Made by a program: the position numbers and the translations under genes. This document shows, piece after piece, positions 8,263-17,068 of a stretch of DNA of 64,000 bases (its first letter is position 1; every line of letters starts with the position of its first letter). This DNA comes from DASVFB01 sp963815965 (GTDB lineage Bacteria > Actinomycetota > Thermoleophilia > Gaiellales > Gaiellaceae): contig CAWFIT010000012.1 in NCBI GenBank assembly GCA_963815965.1, positions 62,001-126,000 on the forward strand, given 5' to 3'. Below the pieces are notes generated by a model. The model worked only from the letters and a program-made list of their open reading frames with translations. It made no database searches and was not told the DNA's origin.

Positions 8263-8866
8263 ATGAGGCTCCCAGACAGCGCGCACACGTCGAGGCCGTG
8301 GCGGATCCATGAGCTGACCCGCGACTTCCGGCTCGAGGACGTGTGGGCGCTGCCGACGCCCGGCGGCCCGCACGACTTCCCTCGGCTCGTGCAGCTGATG
8401 GGCTCGTTCGACCCGTCGCGAAGTTCCTCGGGCGCAGTCCGCACGCTGTTCGCGATCCGATGGAAGATCGGCGCGCTGCTCGCCTGGGATCGCGCGGAAA
8501 GCGGTGGTCGCACGGAGCAGCCGACGCTCCGCGAGCGGCTGCCGGCAGACCTGCGCGACGGCCCATCCGGCCCTGAGGCGCGCCGCTTCACGTCGCTGTA
8601 CCTGACCGAGGACGAGTGGGCGGCCGAGATCGTGAATCGAACCGTTCACGGGGTCATGCACGTCGGCTGGGTCCCGGACGAGTCGGGCGGGTATCGCGGC
8701 CAGATGGCGGTTCTGGTGAAGCCGAACGGGTCTGCTCGGGAGCACCTACATGGCCGCGATCGCGCCGTTCAGGCACGTCGTGGTGTACCCGGGGATGTTG
8801 CGCGAGCTCGGGCGCTTCTGGCGAACGAGCGCGGCCGATCCGACAGGTGCGCAGACCGAGTCCTAG
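8263..8866 (+). pseudogene. DUF2867 family protein, one frameshift
   Basis: Resembles the DUF2867 domain, often fused to or encoded near SDR-like NAD(P)H-binding proteins; function unknown. Recognisable parts are the N-terminal WALPTPGG, IRWKIG, and MAVLVKPNG followed in the next frame by LLGSTYMAAIAPFRHVVVYPGML. The frame changes near 8728-8731; the locus is 604 bases, one base too long, consistent with an inserted T or G. Repaired length is about 200 residues. Its TAG stop shares the four bases CTAG with the stop of the convergent dehydrogenase gene. Confidence 0.72.
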
Positions 8867-9896
8867 AACTCGATGAGGAACTTGATCGACTCGCGCTCGT
8901 TCATCGCGCGGTAACCGTCCGGCACGTCGTCGAGCGAGCCGGGGCGGTCGAAGACGCGGCCAGGCTCGATTCGTCCTTCGAGGACATCGGGGAGAAGCTC
9001 CTCGATGTACGCACGGGCGGGCGCAGGGCCGCCGCCGACGCTGACGTTCTTCCAGAACGCGACTCCGGTCGAGCGTCGCGTCAGTCCTGGGGAATCCCGA
9101 CGCGGCCGACGGCACCGCCGGGACGGGCGATCGCGAGTGCCGTCGCCACAGCCTGTTCGAGACCGACACACTCCAGCACCGAGTGTGCGCCGTAACCGCC
9201 GGTCAGTTCGCGCACCCGTTCTACGGCCTCGTCGCCGCGCTCGCTGACGATGTCGGTCGCGCCGAACTCCCGCGCGAGCGCGATCCGGTCCGCGTGGCGG
9301 CCGAGCAGGATGATCTGCTCGGCGCCGAGTCGCTTCGCCGCGATGACACCACAGAGGCCGACGGCGCCGTCGCCGACGACAGCCACCGTCGAGCCCGGTG
9401 CGACCTTCGCGACGACCGCGGCGTGATGGCCTGTGCCCATCACGTCGGAGAGGGTGAGCAGCGACGGCGTCAGCGCGTCGTCTCGGCCGACAGGAAGCAC
9501 GACAAGCGTTCCGTCTGCCTGCGGGACGCGAACGGCCTCGCCCTGGCCGCCGTCGACGTTGTCGGACCCGTACCTGCCACCATGCAGGCACGAGCTGTGC
9601 AAGCCCTGTCGACAGAAGACGCACGTGCCGTCCGACCACAAGAACGGCGCCACAACGAGATCGCCGACCTTGACGGTGCGAACGTCCGCGCCGACTGCTT
9701 CGACGGCGCCGATGAACTCGTGCCCCATGCGACGGCCGGGATCGCTGTGCTCCATCTGGTTGTACGGCCACAGGTCGCTGCCGCAGATCGCGGCGCGGGT
9801 GACGCGGACGAGCGCGTCTGTCGCTTCGATGAGATGAGCGTCGGGAACGTCTTCGATTCGGACGTCGCCGGCGCCGTACATGACGGTTGCACGCAT
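8863..9896 (-). pseudogene. Zinc-dependent alcohol dehydrogenase, one frameshift
   Basis: Zinc MDR dehydrogenase. Visible features are catalytic-zinc ligands in AAICGSDLWPY and MGHEFIGAVEAVGADV, the structural-zinc loop CVFCRQGLHSSC, and the Rossmann motif VAVVGDGAVGLCGV. The first frame stops after GRVGIPQD near 9081; the expected C-terminus (FWKNVSVGGGPAPARAYIEELLPDVL to the end) continues in another frame from about 9080. The 1034-base length fits one lost base (345 codons). The true substrate is unknown. It is divergent to the cupin gene and convergent with DUF2867. Confidence 0.85.
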
Positions 9897-9946
9897 GGCG
9901 TTACCGTGGCAGCGTACGTAACCGACCGAGGCTGAGAGGACGACAA

Positions 9947-10357
9947 ATGCAGATCACGAGAAACAGCATCGAGACCAGGCGCGGCCCGAGCGAGTGGTTC
10001 ACCGGCGCCGTCTACATCGACACCGTCGCGGAGGCGTCCGGCGGATCCCGGCTGCACGCGAGCAGCGTCCACTTCGTGCCGGGCGCACGCACCGCGTGGC
10101 ACACGCACCCGAACGGCCAGACGATCTGGGTTACCGAGGGCATTGGACTCTGCCAGCGGAGCGGCGGGCCGATCGAGGAGATCCGCCCGGGCGACCGGGT
10201 CTTCTTCGAACCGGGCGAGGATCACTGGCACGGCGCCGCGCCGAACCGGTTCATGACGCACATCGCGATGCTCGACGTCGACGACGCAGGCAATCCCGCA
10301 ACGTGGGGCGACCACGTCACCGACGAGGAGTACGCGGCGGCGCCAGGCGGCTTGTAA
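9947..10357 (+). CDS. Small cupin protein (GtHNL/TM1459-like)
   Basis: Single-domain cupin of 136 residues. Metal ligands are apparent in TAWHTHPNGQTIWVTEG and in FFEPGEDHWHGAAP, with RPGDRVFF between. The sequence pattern (Q-R-x-G-G-P-I-E-E-I-R-P-G-D) is that of the Mn-dependent cupin family that includes the Granulicella hydroxynitrile lyase; its natural role in bacteria is usually unknown. ATG with a GAGAGGA site. It is divergent to the alcohol dehydrogenase and followed 29 bases later by the ROK gene. Confidence 0.85.
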   Translation: MQITRNSIETRRGPSEWFTGAVYIDTVAEASGGSRLHASSVHFVPGARTAWHTHPNGQTIWVTEGIGLCQRSGGPIEEIRPGDRVFFEPGEDHWHGAAPNRFMTHIAMLDVDDAGNPATWGDHVTDEEYAAAPGGL

Positions 10358-10386
10358 GGATCGGCTGCGTATGGTCGACTGACCTC

Positions 10387-11370
10387 ATGGGCGTTCGCGG
10401 GGGCATCGATCTCGGAGGGACGAAGGTTCAGGCGGTTGTCGTAGACGACGAGAACCGCGTGCAGGGTGATGCCCGCCGGCCGACGCCGAGGGACGGAGGT
10501 CCACGGGCAGTCGTCGCCGAGATGGCCGTGACGCTGCGCGAAGCGGCGAAGAACGCGCAAGTTGATCCTTCGGAGCTCCGCGGCATCGGCGTCGGCTCAC
10601 CGGGTGCTGTCGACGAAGCTGCGGGGACGGTCGCGCACGCGCGGAATCTTCCGATGTGGGAGGAGCCTTTCGCGCTCGGCGACGTTCTGTCCAACGAGTT
10701 CGGCACACCCGTGGTGATCGGCAACGACGTGCAGGTCGCAGTCGAGGCGGAATTCGAGCTCGGGGCCGGCCGCCCCTACTCGTCGCTGCTCGGAGTCTTC
10801 TGGGGAACCGGCGTCGGAGGCGGACTGATTCTCGAAGGGAAACCGTGGCTGGGCCGAGGTGCAGCCGGTGAATTCGGTCACATGGTCATCCGCCTGGGCG
10901 GAGCCAAGTGCCCGTGCGGGCGGCGAGGCTGCGTCGAGGCCTACGCCGGCCGCGCGGCGATGGAGGAACGCGCGCGGCGCGCTCTCGAGAAGGGACAGAA
11001 GACGGAGCTCTTCACGTTGATGGAAAGCACAGGACACGACCGTTTGACAAGCGGCGTCTGGGCGCGTGCTCTTGATCGCCGCGACCCGCTTGCGACACGG
11101 CTCGTCGAGCGCGCCGTTGCAGCGCTCGCCGCGGGAATAGGGTCGGCGATCAACCTCCTCGACATCGAGGCCGTGATCATCGGCGGCGGCCTTGGCACAC
11201 GGCTCGGAGCGCCGTACGCCAAGCAGATCGAACACGCGATGCTCCCTCACCTTTTCGTTTCGGAGCGTCCGCCCGCGGTCCATCTCGCGAAGCTCGGCGA
11301 CCTCGGCGGCGCGATCGGCGCGACGCTGCTCGTCGCCGATGGGACGAGCGGGCGCAGCGGTCGCGCGTAA
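10387..11370 (+). CDS. ROK family sugar kinase (glucokinase-like)
   Basis: ATP-dependent sugar kinase of 327 residues. ATP phosphate-binding motif GGIDLGGTK at the N-terminus, catalytic Asp114 in IGNDVQVA, and the ROK zinc site His165 plus C175/C177/C182 in CPCGRRGCVEAY. No N-terminal helix-turn-helix, so it is a kinase rather than a ROK repressor. Substrate could be glucose, fructose or an amino sugar. Two hairpins follow its stop. Confidence 0.9.
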   Translation: MGVRGGIDLGGTKVQAVVVDDENRVQGDARRPTPRDGGPRAVVAEMAVTLREAAKNAQVDPSELRGIGVGSPGAVDEAAGTVAHARNLPMWEEPFALGDVLSNEFGTPVVIGNDVQVAVEAEFELGAGRPYSSLLGVFWGTGVGGGLILEGKPWLGRGAAGEFGHMVIRLGGAKCPCGRRGCVEAYAGRAAMEERARRALEKGQKTELFTLMESTGHDRLTSGVWARALDRRDPLATRLVERAVAALAAGIGSAINLLDIEAVIIGGGLGTRLGAPYAKQIEHAMLPHLFVSERPPAVHLAKLGDLGGAIGATLLVADGTSGRSGRA

Positions 11371-11386
11371 CCCGACTCGGTATACA

Positions 11387-11403
11387 CAGCCGTACTGCGG
11401 CTG
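11387..11403. terminator. Small hairpin after ROK gene
   Basis: CAGCCG / CGGCTG, 6-bp stem and 5-base loop, 17 bases after the ROK stop; no T tract. Possible weak terminator for + strand transcription. Confidence 0.35.
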
Positions 11404-11467
11404 TCGCGCCGGCTCGCGAAGCCGTCGGACTAGTCGCGCTGCGACGCGCTTGCTGCGTTCGACGCCG

Positions 11468-11486
11468 GCGCCGGGTGCTCCGGCGC
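11468..11486. terminator. Hairpin after DUF899 gene A
   Basis: GCGCCGG / CCGGCGC, perfect 7-bp stem with a 5-base loop, touching the stop codon of the minus-strand DUF899 gene. Likely marks the end of that operon at this convergent junction. Confidence 0.45.
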
Positions 11487-12224
11487 TTAGTACTCGTCGT
11501 GGCGGCGGATCCACACCTGCCACGCGTCGCCCTCGTCCCGCCCTTTCGGCGCCCGGTCGAGAATCCCGTAGTAGCCCATCAGGAACTCGATGCCGCGGCC
11601 CGTGGTCGCGTAGGTCTGGTACACGGTGCCATCGTCGAGGACGAATGCGCTGAAGCCAAAGACCTCGGTGAGGTAACCCGTGACATCGGTGCCGCTCGCG
11701 TTGGCGTTGTGGTCGACGATCGGCGGCGCTCCCGCCTCGAGCATCGGCGCCATCGCCTCGCGCGTCTGCTCCTCGGTGTGTGAGTAGCCGAGGTCGAAGT
11801 TGAAGTCGCTGCGTGCCGCCGAGACCCAGGGCATGTTCCAGCCCATCCGCCGCTTGTACGCCTGCAGCTTCTCGAGCGGCGCCTGCGAGACGTACATCAT
11901 CGTCACGTCGCGCGCGTGCAGGTGCGGGAGGGCGCCGTCGATGGTGTCGGCCATCGACGAGCACGTCGGGCAACCTGCCTCGTAGCTCGGGCCGAACATG
12001 AAGTGGTAGACGAGCAGCTGACTGCGGCCGTCGAACAGCTCCGCCAGCGGGCGCGTGCCGTCGTCAGTGTCGAAGGGGTACTCCTTCTCGACTCGGACCC
12101 AGGGCAGCTCGCGCCGCCGCCGCGCCAGCTCATCGCCTAACCGGGTGTGCTCCTTCTCGCTTGCGAGCAGCTCCTCGCGGGCAGCTGTCCACGCCTCGCG
12201 ACTCACGGCCTCGTGATGGGTCAT
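11487..12224 (-). CDS. DUF899 family thioredoxin-like protein (copy A)
   Basis: A 245-residue DUF899 protein, a thioredoxin-fold family of unknown function. Features: N-terminal helical region with REELLASEKEHTRLGDELARR, the RRELPWVRVEKEYPF motif, the core LLVYHFMFGP, a CxxC at Cys85/Cys88 (GCPTCS), conserved RMGWNMPWVS and the terminal WIRRHDEY. First of four paralogues in this window. It is the last gene of the K+ channel-RDD-metallohydrolase operon, 24 bases after its neighbour. A redox role is inferred from the CxxC and fold only. Confidence 0.9.
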   Translation of the reverse strand: MTHHEAVSREAWTAAREELLASEKEHTRLGDELARRRRELPWVRVEKEYPFDTDDGTRPLAELFDGRSQLLVYHFMFGPSYEAGCPTCSSMADTIDGALPHLHARDVTMMYVSQAPLEKLQAYKRRMGWNMPWVSAARSDFNFDLGYSHTEEQTREAMAPMLEAGAPPIVDHNANASGTDVTGYLTEVFGFSAFVLDDGTVYQTYATTGRGIEFLMGYYGILDRAPKGRDEGDAWQVWIRRHDEY

Positions 12225-12248
12225 CGTCTTTCCTGTTTCGGTGTCGTC

Positions 12249-13082
12249 TCAGTCCCCTTGGGCGAGCAACCCGAGCTTGATCGCGATCGGCTCGATACTG
12301 AGCTCCATCAGGAACTGCAGCTCGTCGGAGGGCTCGTATTCCTTTATCCGGCCGACGACGGTCGCCTTCGCCTGCTCAGGCTCGGACCAGTCGGCGTTCG
12401 ATACGGCCTCGACGAAGAGCTCGATGTAGCCGCGCTGCCAGTCCCACATCTCGGGCCCGACCGGGCCGCCGTGACCGATGTAGAAGACCGCATCCTCGGG
12501 GAAGCGCGCGCGAAGCTTTTCGATGTTTGCCAACCACTCGGTGTAGAAGCCGTCGGCGAGGTAGCAGTGCCGGTGGTCGTAGATCTGGTCGCCGAGAAAA
12601 ATCGTCGTCGCGTCGTCGCCGAGGATCCAGGGGCTGTCGTGCGGCGACTCGCTCGGGCCGAGGTCGACGACAGTGAACTTCACGTCGTCGAAGGTCACGC
12701 TCTCCCCATCGCCGATCGCGGTATTCGGGAAGACGCGGTTGGCGGGCCAGTCGTCCCCGAACATCGGACCGACGATCTGATCCTTGATCGGGTCGTCGGC
12801 CGTGATCGTGTCGATCACTCCCTGTGGGGCGTAGATCGGAACGTTTGTGCCGGCGACGATCTCGCCGAGTCCCGCGTAGTGGTCGGGGTGGGACTGCGTC
12901 ACAAGCGCGGCCAGGAGCGGCTTGCCAAGGCGGTCGATGAAAGCACGCATCTCCCTGGCGGCTGACACCTGCAGCAACCCGTCAATGGCTACCGCGCCGG
13001 ATGGGGTCTCGACCAGGTACGCATTGACGAAAGCGCCTTCCTCCGCGACCGGGAAGCGATGGATTGTGAGGTCTGCGGACAT
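12249..13082 (-). CDS. MBL-fold metallo-hydrolase with altered metal motif
   Basis: Metallo-beta-lactamase-fold protein, 277 residues. The usual THxHxDH is TQSHPDHYAG (residues 62-70): the first His is Gln63, while His65, Asp67 and His68 remain. Later ligand-like residues occur in ILGDDATTIFLGDQIYDHRH and FYIGHGGPVG. It may bind only one metal or act on a different substrate class. ATG 11 bases after the RDD gene stop, so it is inside the operon. Confidence 0.85.
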   Translation of the reverse strand: MSADLTIHRFPVAEEGAFVNAYLVETPSGAVAIDGLLQVSAAREMRAFIDRLGKPLLAALVTQSHPDHYAGLGEIVAGTNVPIYAPQGVIDTITADDPIKDQIVGPMFGDDWPANRVFPNTAIGDGESVTFDDVKFTVVDLGPSESPHDSPWILGDDATTIFLGDQIYDHRHCYLADGFYTEWLANIEKLRARFPEDAVFYIGHGGPVGPEMWDWQRGYIELFVEAVSNADWSEPEQAKATVVGRIKEYEPSDELQFLMELSIEPIAIKLGLLAQGD

Positions 13083-13093
13083 CTCTTTCGAGC

Positions 13094-14017
13094 TTACGTG
13101 TGCGCGTCGTCGTAACGGACGACCGTACCCGCAAGGAAGTCCGGTAGCCCGCGGCGTCGCTCGGTGAACAGCACCGGGATGAACCCCGCGAACAGCGGAA
13201 TGATTGCGAGCACGAGACCGACCAGCCGCACGACGGAGCGACCGATCGACGGAGAGCTTCCGTGCGGGCCGTGAACACGAACGTGGAGCAGCCGCATCCC
13301 GGGTGTCTGCCCCGCCGAGCTCCAGAAGAGGACGAAGTACGTGCCCGCGATCAGCGCCCATCCGGAGGCGAGCAGCGCGCCGGCCAGCCACGCCGGGCGC
13401 AGGCCGCCAACCAGTGACCCGATCAGCGCGGCGATGCCTGCGACCACCAAGAAGAGAACGAGCGTCAGGGCTGCATCGGTCGCCAGCGCGATCGCCCGCG
13501 TCACGATCCCGCCGTAGACCGCAGGCGCGGTTCGCGCCTGTCGGCGCACTACTCGCTCGGCGCGATCGTCGAGCCGTATGGCGGATGCACGGACGCTGAC
13601 GGCCACTTCCTCCGCAAGCCCGGTCGCCTGGCGCGCGATTGCGTCGCGAAGTTCGGGGCTCGAGGCGATGTGGTGCACAGCGCGTTGCGTCTCGTCGCTC
13701 GCCAGCACCCGGTCGGTGAGATCGAGTGTCTTGGGGTTCCCGAGAGCGGCGGTCACGAGGCGCTCCAACTCGCCGCTCTCCGCGAGCTCCGCCACGATGC
13801 GATCGAGCACGCGGTGGCGCACGAGCGAGCGTGCGAACTCTTCAGGAAGCGGCCCGGCGAGCGCCTGGTCGAGCACGCGGGCGATCTCGGGTGACGAAAG
13901 CACGTCGTCGATGACTTCCTCGATGGATCCTCGCCACGCGCGCGCAGCCGCACGGGCAGGGAAGAGGGCGGCGCGCCCTGCTGCGTCCGCCAGTTTGCGG
14001 TGGCCTTCGTCGCTCAT
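13094..14017 (-). CDS. RDD family membrane protein
   Basis: A 307-residue protein with a long Ala/Arg/Glu-rich N-terminal half (about 1-165, helical, soluble) and a C-terminal RDD domain: three hydrophobic segments (about 175-205, 210-235, 267-290) and the polar RDD signatures TRAIALATDAALT and GQTPGMRLLHVRVHG. RDD proteins are proposed transporters or Na+/H+ antiporter-like proteins; the role here is unknown. Its ATG overlaps the channel gene stop (ATGA), so the two are coupled. Confidence 0.85.
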   Translation of the reverse strand: MSDEGHRKLADAAGRAALFPARAAARAWRGSIEEVIDDVLSSPEIARVLDQALAGPLPEEFARSLVRHRVLDRIVAELAESGELERLVTAALGNPKTLDLTDRVLASDETQRAVHHIASSPELRDAIARQATGLAEEVAVSVRASAIRLDDRAERVVRRQARTAPAVYGGIVTRAIALATDAALTLVLFLVVAGIAALIGSLVGGLRPAWLAGALLASGWALIAGTYFVLFWSSAGQTPGMRLLHVRVHGPHGSSPSIGRSVVRLVGLVLAIIPLFAGFIPVLFTERRRGLPDFLAGTVVRYDDAHT

Positions 14018-14493
14018 TGATTGCTCATTCGCGTGAGGGTCGCCTCGAGCCGTCCGAGCCGTTCGTCGAGGTGGTCGAGCCGCGCTTCGATCCGTTGCTC
14101 TGCTTCGGCCGTGCCCCCGCCCTCGGTCTCTCGTTCGCGCTGAGCACGCGCCACGAAGGTCGAGGTGATCCCCGCGATGATGATCGTCAGGAAAGCGATG
14201 CCCTCGAACATGACGAACGTCGCGATGATTCTGCCGGAGGGATTCTTCGGCGTGACGTCGCCGTAGCCGACGGTGGTGACGGTCTGCAAAGCCCACCACA
14301 TCCCCACCCAGATGTTCGAGTACTCCGAGTGGTCGAGGATCCGCATCAGTACACCGCCCACGACGACGACCACGGCCGTGGCGGTGACGATCACACTCGC
14401 GGCGGTCCGAACCGAGGGTGGCTCGCGCAGGACGCGCGACATCCGGCGCTCGATTAGGTTGGGGCGAGCTACACGTGGCACGTGGCGCTCCAT
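14014..14493 (-). CDS. Two-TM potassium channel
   Basis: A 159-residue ion-channel protein. First membrane helix about 31-51, pore helix, selectivity filter TVGYGD at about residues 74-79, second membrane helix about 90-112, then a charged Glu/Arg-rich tail (about 115-150) that looks like a coiled coil. The minimal KcsA-like layout suggests a homotetramer. First gene of the operon with RDD, metallohydrolase and DUF899 A; divergent from the SulP gene across a short gap. Confidence 0.9.
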   Translation of the reverse strand: MERHVPRVARPNLIERRMSRVLREPPSVRTAASVIVTATAVVVVVGGVLMRILDHSEYSNIWVGMWWALQTVTTVGYGDVTPKNPSGRIIATFVMFEGIAFLTIIIAGITSTFVARAQRERETEGGGTAEAEQRIEARLDHLDERLGRLEATLTRMSNQ

Positions 14494-14565
14494 GCTACGT
14501 CGGTGTCTACGTGAACGTCGTCGCTCAGCGTGCCACGTTGCGATCCGATCGGAGATGATCGCCGC

Positions 14566-16317
14566 GTGAACGCGGCGCGAACGGAGCGGTCGGGCCGAGG
14601 CATCGGTCGCCTGCTGCCGGTGCTCGAGTGGCTGCCGCGGTACGACCGGCGCTGGCTGCGAGGCGACGTGGTGGCGGGCATCGCGGTGACCGCGCTGATC
14701 GTGCCGAAGAACCTCGGATACGCGGGCATCGCGGGGGTGCCGTTGGAGAACGGGCTCTACGCTGCGGCCGCCGGAGCGATCATCTACGCGCTCTTCTGCA
14801 CGTCGCGGCAGATCTCGACGGGGCCGAGCTCGTCGCTGGCGGCGGTGGCGGGGGGCGCAGTGCTCGCGAACAGTCTCGGTGGCCAGGAGGCGGCGCAGCT
14901 CGTCGCGGCCATCACGATCGCCACCGGCGTCCTCTTTCTCCTCATGGCGTTGTTCAAGATGGGCTGGATCGCGCAGTTCCTCTCGAAGGCGGTGATCACC
15001 GGGTTCCTCGCGGGCGCTGCGATCGACGTGACGATCGGGGAGCTCCCGAAGCTGACGGGGACATCGTCGAGCGGCGACAGCGCCTGGCGGGAGCTCGCTA
15101 CGTGGATTCAGGGCCTTGACGAGATCAGCTGGACCACTCTGCTCGTCGGAGTCGTCGCGCTCGGGGTGATCCTGGGACTCCGTTTCACCGCGCCTGTCGT
15201 ACCGGGAGCGCTCGTCCTGGTGGTGGGCGGGCTCCTGGCGTCGGCCCTGTTCGACCTCGGCGCACACGGGGTCGCGCTCGTCGGCGACGTGCCGCGCGGC
15301 TTGCCCAGCCCGGCGCTTCCCGATTGGGATCTCGTCCGGTCGAATTTCTCGACCATCGGGATCGCCTCCGTGGCGTTGCTCCTCATCGGCTTCTCGCAGA
15401 CGGCCGGTGATGCGAGGGCCTTCGCGACTCGTCACCGCTACCGCATCGACGTGAATCAGGAGTCGGTCGCACAGGGAATGGCCAACGTCGGCGCCGGCGT
15501 GTTCCAGGGGATGCCCGTCTCGACGAGCCTGTCGGCGAGCTCGCTGAACGAGGCGGCGGGCGCGCGAACTCCTGTCGCGTCGCTCACCACAGGGGGCCTC
15601 GTGTTGTTGACGTTGATCGTGCTGGCGCCCGTGTTCTCGCACCTTCCGAAGGCGGTGCTCGCCGCGGTGATCATCGACGCCGTCGTGTTCGGGATGATCG
15701 ACGTCCCAGAGATACGCCGGCTCCACCGCGTTGCGAGATTCGACTTCTGGATCGCGATCGCCGCCATCCTCGGAGTTCTTTCGGTGGGCGTGCTCGCGGG
15801 CGTTGCCGTCGGAGTCGCGCTGTCGCTCGCCTGGCTGATCTACGTTGCGACGTCGCCACGGATGCCGGTGCTCGGCCGCGAGGCCGGCACGCAGGTGTTC
15901 CGGGAACTGGACGATCATCCCGGCGACGAGACGTTCCCGGGAATCGGCGTCGTGCGGCTCGACAGCGGCCTCTTCTTTGCCACCGCCGAAGCGCTCGACA
16001 ACCGCGTCCGCTCGGTCATTCAGGAGAGCGAGCCGAGATTGCACGCGCTCGTCCTCGACCTCGAAGGCGTCGACTTCGTCGACTCACAAGGAGCGGCGAA
16101 GCTGGCTGAATTGCGCGAGGTCGCCGGAGCCGACGGTGTCACGTTGCGCCTTGCCCGTGCCAAACCGCAAGTCGTCGCGACTCTCGACGCCGACGGAATC
16201 GCCGCAGCGCTCGGCGCGGATCACATCCATGGCAACGTTCACGAAGCAGTCGAGGCGCAGCTGGCGGACGACCGGAGCGTCGCCGCAGGCGCAGAGATTG
16301 GAGAGGAGGACTCTTGA
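14566..16317 (+). CDS. SulP family anion transporter with STAS domain
   Basis: Inner-membrane SLC26/SulP carrier of 583 residues for sulfate, bicarbonate or a similar anion. SulP motifs appear early (VAGIAVTALIVPKNLGYAGIAGVPLENGLYA, read in two parts) with about 12-14 hydrophobic segments to residue 440, then a cytoplasmic STAS domain (about 465-560) ending in VLDLEGVDFVDSQGAAKL. GTG 14566 is preferred because GGAG lies upstream and it begins at the conserved soluble leader. Its stop overlaps the TTG start of a DUF899 gene. Confidence 0.92.
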   Translation: MNAARTERSGRGIGRLLPVLEWLPRYDRRWLRGDVVAGIAVTALIVPKNLGYAGIAGVPLENGLYAAAAGAIIYALFCTSRQISTGPSSSLAAVAGGAVLANSLGGQEAAQLVAAITIATGVLFLLMALFKMGWIAQFLSKAVITGFLAGAAIDVTIGELPKLTGTSSSGDSAWRELATWIQGLDEISWTTLLVGVVALGVILGLRFTAPVVPGALVLVVGGLLASALFDLGAHGVALVGDVPRGLPSPALPDWDLVRSNFSTIGIASVALLLIGFSQTAGDARAFATRHRYRIDVNQESVAQGMANVGAGVFQGMPVSTSLSASSLNEAAGARTPVASLTTGGLVLLTLIVLAPVFSHLPKAVLAAVIIDAVVFGMIDVPEIRRLHRVARFDFWIAIAAILGVLSVGVLAGVAVGVALSLAWLIYVATSPRMPVLGREAGTQVFRELDDHPGDETFPGIGVVRLDSGLFFATAEALDNRVRSVIQESEPRLHALVLDLEGVDFVDSQGAAKLAELREVAGADGVTLRLARAKPQVVATLDADGIAAALGADHIHGNVHEAVEAQLADDRSVAAGAEIGEEDS

Positions 16318-17009
16318 GCGAGCATGAAATTGTCGGGCATGACGATTGGGTCGAGGCGCGCAAGGCGTTGTTGGCGAAGGAGAAGGAGTTCACCCGTCTG
16401 CGCGACGAGCTCTCCCGGCAGCGACGCGAGCTGCCCTGGGAGCTGGTCGAGAAGGCGTACGTGTTCGAGGGGCCTGAGGGCCAGCAGTCGTTGGCCGAGC
16501 TCTTCGACGGGCGGACTCAGCTCGTCGTCTACCACTTCATGTTCGACCCGGATGACGACGTCGGCTGCAAGAGCTGCTCCTTCTGGGCAGACAATTTCGA
16601 TCCGAACGTCGTTCACCTGAACGCCCGCGACGTGAGCTTCGTCGCGGTCTCGCGCGCTCCGCTCGGCAAGCTCGCCGCGTACAAGGAGCGGATGGGCTGG
16701 AGCTTCAACTGGGTCTCCTCGGCCGAGACCGACTTCAACTTCGACTACGGCGTCTCGTTCGCGCCTGCCGAGCAGACAAGCCCCATCTACAACTACGGAA
16801 CCCTGAGTCCCGGCATCTCGGAGCGCGAGGGGATGAGCGTCTTCTTCAAGGACGAGAGCGGGAGCGTTTTCCACACGTACTCGGCCTACGCGCGTGGAAT
16901 CGACCTGCTGAACGCGGCCTACAACTATCTCGACCTCGTTCCGAAGGGACGCGACGAGGGTGACCGCAGCCAGTTCTGGGTGCGCCGCCATGATGAATAC
17001 GCCGATTGA
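16314..17009 (+). CDS. DUF899 family thioredoxin-like protein (copy B)
   Basis: A 231-residue DUF899 protein with CxxC at Cys85/Cys88 (GCKSCSFW), RRELPWELVEKAYVF, RMGWSFNWVSS and terminal WVRRHDEYAD. The start is a TTG overlapping the SulP stop (TTGA); a very strong GAGAGGAGG site at 16301-16309 supports it. Coupling to a SulP carrier suggests a link with anion (perhaps sulfate) metabolism, but this is inference. Confidence 0.9.
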   Translation: MSEHEIVGHDDWVEARKALLAKEKEFTRLRDELSRQRRELPWELVEKAYVFEGPEGQQSLAELFDGRTQLVVYHFMFDPDDDVGCKSCSFWADNFDPNVVHLNARDVSFVAVSRAPLGKLAAYKERMGWSFNWVSSAETDFNFDYGVSFAPAEQTSPIYNYGTLSPGISEREGMSVFFKDESGSVFHTYSAYARGIDLLNAAYNYLDLVPKGRDEGDRSQFWVRRHDEYAD

Positions 17010-17068
17010 GCCCGGGCCCTCGACTCACTAGGCGATCGTGAGTTGATCCGCCGCTAACGTCTTCCGCG

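Noticed and set aside
14014..16044. 676-residue minus-strand frame opposite the SulP gene
   Set aside because: Only its last 159 residues (the K+ channel) look like protein; the rest is Arg/Asp/His-rich antisense of a clear SulP transporter.
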